64,000 nt of DNA from assembly GCA_013823945.1 (NCBI GenBank), contig PNMZ01000001.1, forward strand, positions 842,356 to 906,355, given 5' to 3'. The DNA comes from a bacterium (lineage in GTDB: Bacteria; Armatimonadota; Fimbriimonadia; Fimbriimonadales; Fimbriimonadaceae). Both the position numbers and the translations under genes were made by a program. This document shows, piece after piece, positions 32,990-40,793 of the stretch; the stretch's first letter is position 1; every line of letters starts with the position of its first letter. The notes under the pieces were generated by a model. The model was not told the origin of the DNA. It saw nothing but the letters and a program-made list of their open reading frames with translations, and made no database searches.

Positions 32990-33657
32990 GCGATGGGGTT
33001 TATCCTGAGCTGAATTTTCCGGAGCCGCCGCAGGGGCGGCCCTATGTGTTTATCAATATGGTGAGCACGATTGATGGGAAGATTGTGACAGGGAATCGGG
33101 ATGAGCCGGTTCAGGATTTGGGTTCGGCGATGGACCACGCAACGATGCGGCAAATTCAGGCTCATGCCGATGGGATTTTGATTGGAGCGGGGACTTTACG
33201 ATCCACACCGAAACTTTGGTATCCCGAGGGGAAGTATCGCTTTGTAGCCAGTCGTAGCGGAGCGGTTGATCCGTTCGTCCGATTTTTTAGTGATGATCCG
33301 GGTCGGGCTTTTGTGGTGACATCGGTTGCGGGGGCGGAACGGGTTCCGGAGGATGCCCAGGCGATTTGTGTAGGGGAGGAGGAGCTTGATTTTGAGGAGT
33401 TGCTCGGAATTATGCGGAGTGAGATGGATATTCGTTATTTGTTGGTGGAGGGGGGTAGTCACTTGAATGCCGAGTTGTTTGGTTTGGGGTTTGTGGACGA
33501 GATTTTCTTGACTTTTGCGCCGAAGATCAAATTGGGCGAGGATGTGCCGACGATTGCGGACGGGGTTGCCCTGGATCGTGCAAATGTGCAGGATTTTGAG
33601 TTGGTGTGTGTCAAGCAAGTGGCGAGTGAACTGTTTTTGCGCTATCGCCGGGTATGA
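32986..33657 (+). CDS. RibD C-terminal-like / dihydrofolate-reductase-fold reductase
   Basis: 223 residues of the RibD_C (5-amino-6-(5-phosphoribosylamino)uracil reductase) superfamily: FINMVSTIDGKIVTG opens the fold, ADGILIGAGTLRST is the NADPH-binding stretch, and LLVEGGSHLNAELF and FVDEIFLTFAPKI complete it. The deaminase half of RibD is absent, so it may be a stand-alone riboflavin-pathway reductase or a paralogous pterin-type reductase. Overlaps the FrnE-like gene by 4 bases. Confidence 0.88.
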   Translation: MSDGVYPELNFPEPPQGRPYVFINMVSTIDGKIVTGNRDEPVQDLGSAMDHATMRQIQAHADGILIGAGTLRSTPKLWYPEGKYRFVASRSGAVDPFVRFFSDDPGRAFVVTSVAGAERVPEDAQAICVGEEELDFEELLGIMRSEMDIRYLLVEGGSHLNAELFGLGFVDEIFLTFAPKIKLGEDVPTIADGVALDRANVQDFELVCVKQVASELFLRYRRV

Positions 33658-33679
33658 GTTCGTAGTGCATTGAGGAGAT

Positions 33680-34846
33680 ATGGCAGACGCAGGTTTAGGA
33701 TCGCGATCAAATCCGCTGGCAGCGTCGGTTTATTTGCGGCGAAATTTGAGTAAGACAGCTCCGCTGATGGGGGTGATTATATTGGCGGTGATGTTGATTG
33801 CCGGGATAGTGAGTTTGATCAATTCTATTCCGCTTTCGATAAAGGTGATTTATGCCTACAGCAAGCAATATGTCGCGGTGACGCCTCGGGGGAATCCATT
33901 TCTGACACCCCTTTTCATGAAGGTCGTGGAGGACGAGTCGCCGGTGGAGTTGGAGCGGGTGATGGTGATTCGGGGCTCTGGGGTGGAAGTAAAGAGTATT
34001 GTCGGGAATTGGCCGTTTGTGGTTTTGGGCTTGGAGCGTTCAGATATGGATTACTATTTGGCGCGGATGTCGTCGGAGGTGGTCGAGGGGAGGTTGCCAG
34101 AGGCGGGGAAACCGGAAGCGGTGATCAGTGAGACGATGTCGCGGAATTTAGGCTTGGGGATTGGGGGGATCTTGCAGAAACCAGACGAGGCGGAGAGTTT
34201 CTCACCGATGCCAGTGAAGGTGGTGGGGATTGCGGATGGCGCGAATTGGTTTGCGTTTACTTCGATTGAATATCAGCGGGAGAATCACTTTCCGAACATT
34301 GATGCGTTTATGGCTTTTGCGAAGAGCCCGGCTGATCAGTTGAAATTGGACAACTGGACGGAGGAGCAGTTGGCGGGGCAGAATGCGCAGGTTTTTACCT
34401 ATCGGCAATTGGAAAAGCAAGCGGATACGATGTTTACGATTTTGTATCAGATTTTGAATGTTGTGATTGGCACTTTGGTGGTTGTTATCACCTTGATGAT
34501 GGGGATGTTGATCAACATTTTTCTGAGTCAGCGGGTTCAAGAGTTTGGTTTGTTGCAGGCACTGGGTTATACGAAGCGCGGTTTGCTTCGGCGGGTGTTG
34601 GTGGAGACGACGATCTTTGTTGTGGGCGGATGGTTTTTAGGCTTGGCGGTCGCCTTTGGGTTGTTAAATTTGGTGAAAGTTGTGTTGATGGATCCGAGGG
34701 CTTTTGCTTTGGATACGACGGACTGGTCGGCTTACTCTTATTCTCTGCCGGTTCCGGTGGCGATCTTTGTTGTGAGCTTGGTAACGGTTTGGGTGAAGTT
34801 CAAAAAGTTTGATCCGGTGGGAATTGTTGAGCGGAGGTTGGTGTGA
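33680..34846 (+). CDS. ABC transporter permease (FtsX/MacB-like)
   Basis: 388 residues: one N-terminal membrane segment (about 28-50), a large extracytoplasmic domain, then three C-terminal segments around 255-385, the MacB/LolCE permease layout. TFRQLEKQAD.. precedes the first of them, and SQRVQEFGLLQALGYTKRGLLRRV is the FtsX-family coupling helix. GAGGAGAT is directly before the ATG. The companion ATPase overlaps the stop by 4 bases (GTGA). Such exporters act on lipoproteins, antimicrobial peptides or lipids; specificity is unknown. Confidence 0.9.
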   Translation: MADAGLGSRSNPLAASVYLRRNLSKTAPLMGVIILAVMLIAGIVSLINSIPLSIKVIYAYSKQYVAVTPRGNPFLTPLFMKVVEDESPVELERVMVIRGSGVEVKSIVGNWPFVVLGLERSDMDYYLARMSSEVVEGRLPEAGKPEAVISETMSRNLGLGIGGILQKPDEAESFSPMPVKVVGIADGANWFAFTSIEYQRENHFPNIDAFMAFAKSPADQLKLDNWTEEQLAGQNAQVFTYRQLEKQADTMFTILYQILNVVIGTLVVVITLMMGMLINIFLSQRVQEFGLLQALGYTKRGLLRRVLVETTIFVVGGWFLGLAVAFGLLNLVKVVLMDPRAFALDTTDWSAYSYSLPVPVAIFVVSLVTVWVKFKKFDPVGIVERRLV

Positions 34847-35487
34847 TTTCTTTGGATCAAATTTCACTCGTTTATGAGGATCACGGACGGGAGGTTCATG
34901 CTTGTCGGGAGGTGTCTTTGGAAGTCAAACCGGGCGAGTTTCTGGGAATATTGGGTCCGAGTGGCAGCGGGAAGAGTTCTTTGCTTTATCTGATGAGTGG
35001 GTTGAAGGTGCCAACGAGTGGGAGTGTCCGATGGCGGGGAGACGATTTGGCGGGGATGGGGGATGAGGTTCGTGCGGAGATACGGTTAAAGGAGTTTGGG
35101 TTTGTCTTTCAGTATCCTTATCTGATTGGCTATTTGACGGCTTTGGAAAATGTCTTGGTTGCGCTACCGAGTGAAGATCGGGTTGCGGAGGCGGAACGGT
35201 TATTGGTTTCTTTGGGATTGGCGGATCACATGCGTCGTTATCCTCATCAGCTCAGTGGGGGCCAGAAGCAACGAGTTTGTGTGGCGCGGGCATTGTTGGG
35301 TTCACCGGCGGCGGTATTTGCGGATGAGCCGACGGCGGCTTTGGATCATACGAGTGGTCGGGGGGTAATGGGATTGCTGAATGAGCATCGAGGGGCGGGG
35401 GCTTTGGTGGTGGTTACCCATGACCCGGTGATGTTGGAGGGGGCAGATCGAGTGATTGAGATGGAAGACGGGGCGATTGTTTCCTAA
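34843..35487 (+). CDS. ABC transporter ATP-binding protein (MacB/LolD type)
   Basis: 214-residue ATPase with Walker A GPSGSGKSS, Q-loop in FVFQYPYLIGYL, signature LSGGQKQRVCVARALL, Walker B AAVFADEP and switch His in VVTHDP. The GTG start overlaps the permease stop by 4 bases, which makes it the permease's partner. Confidence 0.94.
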   Translation: MISLDQISLVYEDHGREVHACREVSLEVKPGEFLGILGPSGSGKSSLLYLMSGLKVPTSGSVRWRGDDLAGMGDEVRAEIRLKEFGFVFQYPYLIGYLTALENVLVALPSEDRVAEAERLLVSLGLADHMRRYPHQLSGGQKQRVCVARALLGSPAAVFADEPTAALDHTSGRGVMGLLNEHRGAGALVVVTHDPVMLEGADRVIEMEDGAIVS

Positions 35488-35820
35488 GATAAATAGTCCT
35501 AAAGGATGATCAATTGGCTTATGTTTTGCTTCTAAGGGATTAAGCAAACGGGACCTTCTTTCATTCGTAAGTGAAGTCGGTATCATTTGCGTTGAGCGTT
35601 AGCAATCGGCATGCCGACCCGCTGGCGCCAAGAGGTAGGGGCCATCTTTGCTTAATCGAGCGGAGAACAGCTCAATGAACTGGTGCGTTATCGTCCGGGG
35701 TTCATTGATCTGTCGGGCTTCACGAACGGCTTGCAGGGCCCTACCTTACCGTTCGGGTTGTATGGGTTGGGTGTGAACCCCGCCTTCGGCAGAGTCAAGG
35801 AAACACGAGGAAAACAGAGA
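35488..35820 (+). ncRNA. Structured leader RNA upstream of speH
   Basis: 333 bases without a convincing gene, but with extensive base pairing. (a) GCGTTAGC (35596-35603) with GCTGGCGC (35621-35628), enclosing the palindrome TCGGCATGCCGA. (b) GGTAGGG (35634-35640) with CCCTACC (35739-35745). (c) Within b, ACAG-C-TCAATGAAC (35667-35680) with GTTCATTGA-T-CTGT (35700-35713), 13 bp with one mismatch. (d) TTTGCTT/AAGCAAA at 35525-35548, perhaps the 3' end of the ABC transcript. The ribosome site GAGG (35807-35810) and TTG start of speH follow. Reading the same stretch as protein gives a poor, Gly-rich sequence. I do not recognise the RNA class; it is not SAM-I, 6S, RNase P or SRP RNA by their core motifs. 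Confidence 0.6.
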
Positions 35821-36435
35821 TTGCTAGAACTTAAGACGCTTATCATTCCGGCCATGGTGGCCGTTACGGTTCCGTTAGTTGCGCGTACAAAGTCCGGTTT
35901 GTTGCAGCGCTTGGTCAAGTCATTCAAGAAGGAGCCAGCTGTTGCGGTCGCTCCACCATTGATTGATAACGATGCGGGCTGGGCATTGATCCATTCGGAT
36001 GATGTTGATGCTTTTGAGCATTGGATTCAGAAAGACCCAGACGGTTTGCCCCGATTGAAGGGTGAAGAACCTTCATTGGGTAGTCACATATTGATTGAAC
36101 TTTTTGATTGTGACAAAAAGGCTTTAGAGCTTGAAAACACTGTTGGAAAAGCGATGCGCGATGCGGCGGTGGCTAGTGAAGCGACCGTTGTTACGGATTC
36201 CTTTCACGAATTCAAGCCTTATGGTGTTTCAGGTGCGGTGATCATCCAGGAATCGCATTACACGATTCACACTTGGCCGGAGCATGGCTACGCGGCAGTG
36301 GACTTGTTCTACTGCGGTGGGACGATTTACGTTGACCGTGCAATTGAGGAGTTGAGAACTCAGTTCCAGCCGAAGCGGATCAAGTTCTTGGTCGTTCGGC
36401 GCGGATTGCAGAGTGATGTGGAATCGGCAGTCTAA
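35821..36435 (+). CDS. speH: S-adenosylmethionine decarboxylase proenzyme
   Basis: Makes decarboxylated SAM, the aminopropyl donor for spermidine-type polyamines. The pyruvoyl precursor site is ESHYTIHTWPEHG, self-cleaving before Ser145; the C-terminal part has VDLFYCGG. The start is not certain: a TTG at 35821 has GAGG 10 bases upstream, while an ATG at 35854 has none. With the TTG the protein has 204 residues, about 70 more than the compact bacterial enzyme, including a hydrophobic stretch (LIIPAMVAVTVPLVA) near the N terminus. A structured leader precedes it; speE lies 1.6 kb away. Confidence 0.88.
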   Translation: MLELKTLIIPAMVAVTVPLVARTKSGLLQRLVKSFKKEPAVAVAPPLIDNDAGWALIHSDDVDAFEHWIQKDPDGLPRLKGEEPSLGSHILIELFDCDKKALELENTVGKAMRDAAVASEATVVTDSFHEFKPYGVSGAVIIQESHYTIHTWPEHGYAAVDLFYCGGTIYVDRAIEELRTQFQPKRIKFLVVRRGLQSDVESAV

Positions 36436-36456
36436 CGGCTGACTAAAGACCAGAAA

Positions 36457-36795
36457 TCAGGGGCTATCTTCTTTGAGATAGCCTTTTTCTCTAAGTGCAG
36501 CTCGAACGGCACTTTCGGTGAGGCTGAAGTGATGGGCGATTTGATCGATTCGATACCCTTTTGCATAGAGGCTAGTCAGCGTTTCGATAGTGTGAGTTTG
36601 CGTGTGTTGTATCTGCTGAACAAGAGAAGTGACAAGCTCTTTAGCTTCTGTTATTGAGAGATGGGCGTTGAAGGCAGGAGATTCTCCTTCCGCTTGTTCG
36701 ATAAGGATTCCTGTACCCAGGGGACACGGCTTAATGGTCAGGCCCCTCATCGCGAGTCGCGATGGCGGTTCAGTATTTTTCTCACCCTTATTCAT
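36457..36795 (-). CDS. Small protein with C-terminal helix-turn-helix
   Basis: 112 residues. The C-terminal third (LYAKGYRIDQIAHHFSLTESAVRAALREKGYL) has the spacing of a helix-turn-helix, similar to Helix-turn-helix resolvase or sigma region 4 types. The N terminus is poorly conserved-looking. I do not recognise a family. The speH terminator lies inside its 3' coding end. It may regulate the polyamine genes on either side; position is the only evidence. Confidence 0.65.
   Translation of the reverse strand: MNKGEKNTEPPSRLAMRGLTIKPCPLGTGILIEQAEGESPAFNAHLSITEAKELVTSLVQQIQHTQTHTIETLTSLYAKGYRIDQIAHHFSLTESAVRAALREKGYLKEDSP
36462..36488 (+). terminator. Intrinsic terminator of speH
   Basis: GGCTATCT (36462-36469) pairs with AGATAGCC (36476-36483), then five T (36484-36488). 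It lies within the last codons of the convergent HTH gene. Confidence 0.88.
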
Positions 36796-36846
36796 GCGAC
36801 GATCTATAGAAATTTAGCTGATTTCCGGGCCAAAGTCAATGTCATG

Positions 36847-36878
36847 AAAAAAACGTGAAGTGATAAATCACCTCACGT
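36847..36878 (-). terminator. Terminator of the 36906-37850 gene
   Basis: ACGTGAAGTGA (36853-36863) pairs with TCACCTCACGT (36868-36878), one G-U pair. On the minus strand seven U (36847-36853) follow. The other side has ACGTTTT, so it may also work on the plus strand. Confidence 0.85.
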
Positions 36879-36905
36879 TTTATCGTTTTCTTTGCCGATC
36901 GGGGT

Positions 36906-37850
36906 TCAGACCGATTCGGCGGGTTCTTCCGCTTCTTCGGGAGTGACGATAGCTTCTTCAACGGGCTTAGGATTCTTATGAATCTCTTTTGTTGCTTCGA
37001 GGACTTGAGGAAGTCGCTTGGCGGCTTCGGCAATTTGCCACGTTTCGACCTTGGCACTCGGATCCATGTTCCACCAGGGGACATAGAATTGTCCTTCGGA
37101 GAGGGCGCGGACTCGGGAGTTAAATCCTCGTTGTTGATCATCTCCGACTTTGAGGTCATAGTCGCCAAAAAGGCGGTAGAGCCATGTTTCGACGGATGAA
37201 ATGCTGATGACGAGATCACGCTTGGCATCTTCTTCGAGGTCGGTGGTGGCTTCAACCCATTCGAGTGAATCAGCGGCAACGGCCATGAGCCTATACGCGT
37301 CACCGAGCTGTGACCAGACTTCGGGTTGGTGCTGTCGTCGCATACTGAATCCGTAGAACGGAATTTCAGGATTCTCCTCTTCGAATCGGTCTTTGAGGTC
37401 TCGAAGGGCGTCGGCCAGTTCGGTTGTTTCGAGTTCCAGGGTCAATGCTTGAAGCAGAAGAGCGCGCAGGTCGCACACAGTTGCTTTGCAGAGGCAGGTG
37501 TCGGATTGACTCCAGGCGTCTTTGTTGAAAAGCTCATCGGTGACGTTGAGAGCATTGTCGATTTCACGAGTTGTGATTTCGACGCGCTCTTCTTTGGTCA
37601 GCGGCTTTGCGGATGCTTCGCTCGGCGCAGTTGCGGCGAGTTTGGCGATCTTGTTTCGCGTGTCCTTAATGGCGAGGATGACTTGTTCTACTTCGCGCCA
37701 TTGGTCGGTGAGTTTTTCAACGAGTCGTGGGTCTTCCGCTTGGAAGGCCTGTGCTCCGAGCATCTTAAGATGATCTCGATATCCAGAAAGATCGCCAGAG
37801 ATCTCTTCCCAACTCTGGTGATTGACGAGGGCTTGTAATGTTTCGTTCAT
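36906..37850 (-). CDS. Helical protein of unknown function
   Basis: 314 residues from the ATG at 37850, a mostly alpha-helical and acidic soluble protein without signal peptide or membrane segment. One Cys pair (DTCLCKATVCDLRALLL) could be a metal site but is not a standard motif; WYVPWWNMDP-like aromatic motif (YVPWWNMDPSAKVETWQIA) lies near residue 255. C terminus is Pro/Glu-rich and looks disordered. No family recognised. It stands alone between speH/HTH and speE. Confidence 0.75.
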   Translation of the reverse strand: MNETLQALVNHQSWEEISGDLSGYRDHLKMLGAQAFQAEDPRLVEKLTDQWREVEQVILAIKDTRNKIAKLAATAPSEASAKPLTKEERVEITTREIDNALNVTDELFNKDAWSQSDTCLCKATVCDLRALLLQALTLELETTELADALRDLKDRFEEENPEIPFYGFSMRRQHQPEVWSQLGDAYRLMAVAADSLEWVEATTDLEEDAKRDLVISISSVETWLYRLFGDYDLKVGDDQQRGFNSRVRALSEGQFYVPWWNMDPSAKVETWQIAEAAKRLPQVLEATKEIHKNPKPVEEAIVTPEEAEEPAESV

Positions 37851-38014
37851 TTTAATAGCAAGCAAAGAAGCACCTAGGTTACTCAATTGAGAGTCGGTGA
37901 ATGCTTGTTCGTTCGGATTTTCCGGGACCGTTACAAAAAAAGTCGCAAGAAATCATGAGATCGTTATCAGGACGGGGGTCGAAATTGACGACTAGGTAGG
38001 ATTTTGGGAGTCAG

Positions 38015-38956
38015 ATGTCAGACCGACTTTTTTCTCAGAGCACCGGCATGTTCATTGCCGAAACCCACACGGATGCCGTGACTTGGTTCTTTTCCGTAGA
38101 CAAATTTCTTGTCGAGGGCAAGACGCAGTATCAGCAGTACCAAATTGTAGAAATGCCAACTTTCGGAAAGACTCTCTTCTTAGATTACAAAATTCAGTCT
38201 AGCTTGCTCGACGAGTATGTGTATCACGAGAGCATGGTTCAGCCAGCCATGACTCTGCATCCGAATCCAAAAAAGGTTTTGGTTTGTGGCGGTGGAGAGG
38301 GGAGTACGTTGAGTCATGCATTGTCGCACAACACGGTTGAGTCAGCGACGATGGTGGACTTGGACGAAGAGTTGATTGATATGGTGAAGGTGCACATGCC
38401 GGAGTGGCACCGAGGTGCATTTGATGATCCCCGAACGACCTTGGTTCACCAAGATGCGCGGAAGTGGGTTGAGGATCATAAAGGCGAGGGGTATGACGTC
38501 ATTCTGAGCGACCTTCCGGGTCCGATTGAAGGAGGACCGGCTCTTTATTTGTACACGCAGGAGTACTTTAAGCATGTTGCCGAAGCTTTGAGCGACGATG
38601 GGGTTTTTGTTTTACAGGCGGGGGCTTGCAATGAGACTTATCCCTATTGCTTTGCTTGTGTGCACAAGACGCTTGAGGCACTGAAGGAAGAGTTTCCGGT
38701 TGTTCGTGGCTACTACGGATTAGTGACGACTTTCCAAATGCCATGGGGCTTCATTTTGGCGAGCAAGAAGCATGATCCGATGGATTTGACTCCGGAATTA
38801 GTTGCGGAACGATTAGCAGCGCGAGGAGTCACAAATCGTTATTACACACCTCGGTTCCACCAAACGATGTTCACTTTGCCGGAATATATGATCTCGGCGA
38901 TTGAAAAGCACGGTCGGGTTTTGACCGATGCGGAGCCGTTTATCTGGGATGCATAA
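38015..38956 (+). CDS. Spermidine/thermospermine synthase-type aminopropyltransferase
   Basis: Transfers aminopropyl groups from decarboxylated SAM to a polyamine. The 313-residue protein has the SAM-like site VLVCGGGEGSTLSHAL, the acidic MVDLDEELIDMVKVHMPEWH, VHQDARKWVE, and the catalytic region ILSDLPGPIEGGPALYLYT. The last motif (D-x-x-x-P-x-E-G-G-P-x-x-x-L-Y-T) resembles plant and bacterial thermospermine synthase (ACL5 type) more than spermidine synthase, where it is DxSDPxGP. It pairs with SpeH. The exact product is a prediction. Confidence 0.88.
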   Translation: MSDRLFSQSTGMFIAETHTDAVTWFFSVDKFLVEGKTQYQQYQIVEMPTFGKTLFLDYKIQSSLLDEYVYHESMVQPAMTLHPNPKKVLVCGGGEGSTLSHALSHNTVESATMVDLDEELIDMVKVHMPEWHRGAFDDPRTTLVHQDARKWVEDHKGEGYDVILSDLPGPIEGGPALYLYTQEYFKHVAEALSDDGVFVLQAGACNETYPYCFACVHKTLEALKEEFPVVRGYYGLVTTFQMPWGFILASKKHDPMDLTPELVAERLAARGVTNRYYTPRFHQTMFTLPEYMISAIEKHGRVLTDAEPFIWDA

Positions 38957-39023
38957 GTTGAGCTAGGATGGGTCTGAAGAGGCTGGTAGAATTGACCGAA
39001 GATTTGCGGAGGCAGGTGGAACA

Positions 39024-39332
39024 ATGAAGTTTCGAAAACTATACTGGGTAACGGAGCAGGTTGGTGAATCAGGCGATTCCAAGGTGATTGGAGTCTTTAC
39101 TTCGATTCATGACATTCGCACCAAAGGCATTAAGTGGAACGATGAGTGCGGTCATCGGGCTGGGTTCCGCGTGAGTTTGATCAAATTGGATAGCAGCGGT
39201 ATGCCGCTGGGCTCTTGGGTTGGTCCGGACTTTGCGGGCTTGCCCGAAGATCTGCAACAGTTTGTTGCAACAGGTGAGTTTGATGGCCCAAGCATTGATC
39301 TGCTCGTGGCTGATCTTCGTGGATTGAGCTAA
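39024..39332 (+). CDS. Hypothetical protein, 102 residues
   Basis: Small soluble protein preceded by GGAGGCAGGTGGAACA and followed by a perfect terminator, so it is very likely expressed. Sequence FRKLYWVTEQVGESGDSKVI opens a mixed alpha/beta domain; no motif or family recognised. It comes 67 bases after the aminopropyltransferase gene on the same strand and may be cotranscribed with it. Confidence 0.7.
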   Translation: MKFRKLYWVTEQVGESGDSKVIGVFTSIHDIRTKGIKWNDECGHRAGFRVSLIKLDSSGMPLGSWVGPDFAGLPEDLQQFVATGEFDGPSIDLLVADLRGLS

Positions 39333-39346
39333 CGGTCCAAAAGAAA

Positions 39347-39377
39347 AGCCCCTCGGTTTTTGACCGAGGGGCTTTTT
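39347..39377. terminator. Bidirectional intrinsic terminator
   Basis: AGCCCCTCGGT (39347-39357) pairs with ACCGAGGGGCT (39363-39373), 11 bp with a 5-base loop, with T-runs on both sides (plus strand TTTTT to 39377, minus strand from AAGAAAA). It serves both the 102-residue gene and the convergent foldase gene. Confidence 0.93.
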
Positions 39378-39388
39378 GATTTATGGAC

Positions 39389-40447
39389 TTACTGTCCAGT
39401 TGCTTTGTTTTGTTGTCCTTGAACGGGCGATGCACTGCCGGGAGCGGTGACATCTGACTTTTTAAGGTTCTCTTCAAATTTCTTCCAAAGGTCTTTGAGA
39501 GCGGGATCAGTGACATCGATCTTCGCTTCTTTCAGCATGGACTGAAGTTTCTCGTTGATATCCTTGGTCTGTTGTCCTCGGGCGACGGCAAGTCCTCGCT
39601 TAACGAGCTTCTTCCGACTTTCGGTGATTTCCTGAGGTCGGGCTTCGGTTTTGCGAATGATGCTGAATTTGGCGAACATTCCTTGTTGATTCGGAATGGG
39701 AACCCATTCTGTGACTTTCCCGGGGGCAGTTTTTTCAACGGCAGCTCGGAAATCCGGTCCGAGTTGGGTGAGGGGGACACCAGTTGGGAACTGTCGCGCT
39801 CCGAATTTTCCTCCGGTTGTTTTTGCTTCGGGGTCGAGGCTCAACTTGACCGCAGCATCGGTGAATTTTGTTCCTTCGGTCAGTGCTTTGTCGACTTCTG
39901 GTCGGCTTTGGTTATTGGCGACGATCCAGTACATATCGGCTTTGGCGGGGTCTTCAAATTCTGCCTTGTTGTCCTTAATGTACTTATCAACTTCTTCGTC
40001 GGTGATTGTGATGCCTTTTGAAATGAGATTTTGTTGGGCCAGGTCAACTTCAACTTGATCTTTGATGCCTTTCATAGATAGTCCGCGGGCTTGAAGATTT
40101 TTGACATAACCGGGGCTAACATCGCCAAGGAGTTTGATGTGATTCTCGACGTCATCGGGGGTTGGGGCAACGCCTTCTTTTTTGGCCATTTGGAGGACAA
40201 GCTTTCGAACAACGAGGTCTTGCATGGCTTGGAAGGCCAGGGTGTCTTGCACTTGAACATTGACAGGTTGACCTTGGATGCTGGCTCGAACGGTTTGCTT
40301 GGCTTCGAGATACTCGAGCAGTTCAGCGTTGGTGATTGGGGCACCGTTGACATTGGCGAATCCACCGGTAGCGGCTTTATCGCCGCATCCGACGAGGGTC
40401 AGAGCCATCGCAGCGGTGGCGATGAAGAGGAATCCTTTGAATTTCAT
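39389..40447 (-). CDS. Foldase lipoprotein, SurA/PrsA-like peptidyl-prolyl isomerase
   Basis: 352 residues. Lipoprotein signal KFKGFLFIATAAMALTLVGC (lipobox LVGC). The SurA-N-like helical region (NVNGAPITNAELLEYLEAKQ; DLVVRKLVLQMAKKEGVAP) is followed by a parvulin-like domain around 185-290 (KFTDAAVKLSLDPEAKTTGGKFG; VPIPNQQGMFAKFSIIRK) and a helical C terminus. Probably assists folding of exported proteins in the periplasm. Gene appears monocistronic. Confidence 0.88.
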   Translation of the reverse strand: MKFKGFLFIATAAMALTLVGCGDKAATGGFANVNGAPITNAELLEYLEAKQTVRASIQGQPVNVQVQDTLAFQAMQDLVVRKLVLQMAKKEGVAPTPDDVENHIKLLGDVSPGYVKNLQARGLSMKGIKDQVEVDLAQQNLISKGITITDEEVDKYIKDNKAEFEDPAKADMYWIVANNQSRPEVDKALTEGTKFTDAAVKLSLDPEAKTTGGKFGARQFPTGVPLTQLGPDFRAAVEKTAPGKVTEWVPIPNQQGMFAKFSIIRKTEARPQEITESRKKLVKRGLAVARGQQTKDINEKLQSMLKEAKIDVTDPALKDLWKKFEENLKKSDVTAPGSASPVQGQQNKATGQ

Positions 40448-40535
40448 GGTGGTGTGTGTCCGACAGTGATTTTGGAAGCATTATCGCTTCCGTGTGTTTG
40501 TTCAACACCTATCGTGCATAAAGTGTGCCATAAAG

Positions 40536-40769
40536 CTAGGCAGAGATATCGAGACTGGGGTGGCTCTCGGGGTCAACGGGGTTGATGTGGCGGATATCGG
40601 CTTGTTCGTTGAGATCTTCTGGAGAGACAGTCAGCTCAACGGAATCTTGGTCTGATTCTGCGGGCGGGTGATCGTGCTGAGGGGATTGTTCCCGCTTGGC
40701 ATTTCGCGAGTTGACCGTGTTTTGGGGAGTTATGCGGTAGGTAGCACTGATTTCTCGGATGTCGCCCAT
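40536..40769 (-). CDS. Small hydrophilic protein after fliA
   Basis: 77 residues, low complexity, rich in Asp, Glu, Pro and His, probably disordered. An excellent ribosome site (AAGGAGGG, 9 bases before the ATG at 40769) and position 24 bases after the fliA stop support it being a real gene. It could be a small flagellar or anti-sigma-like partner of FliA, but nothing in the sequence proves that. Confidence 0.6.
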   Translation of the reverse strand: MGDIREISATYRITPQNTVNSRNAKREQSPQHDHPPAESDQDSVELTVSPEDLNEQADIRHINPVDPESHPSLDISA

Positions 40770-40793
40770 AGCTTGGGCCCTCCTTGATTCGAA

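Noticed and set aside
35683..35820. Protein-coding N-terminal extension of speH over the structured RNA region.
   Set aside because: The sequence is Gly-rich without SpeH similarity and the stems and ribosome site make an RNA leader more likely.
35488..35820. 6S RNA, SRP RNA, RNase P RNA or tmRNA.
   Set aside because: The diagnostic cores (for example GAGGAAAGTCC, GGTCAGGTCC) are not found.
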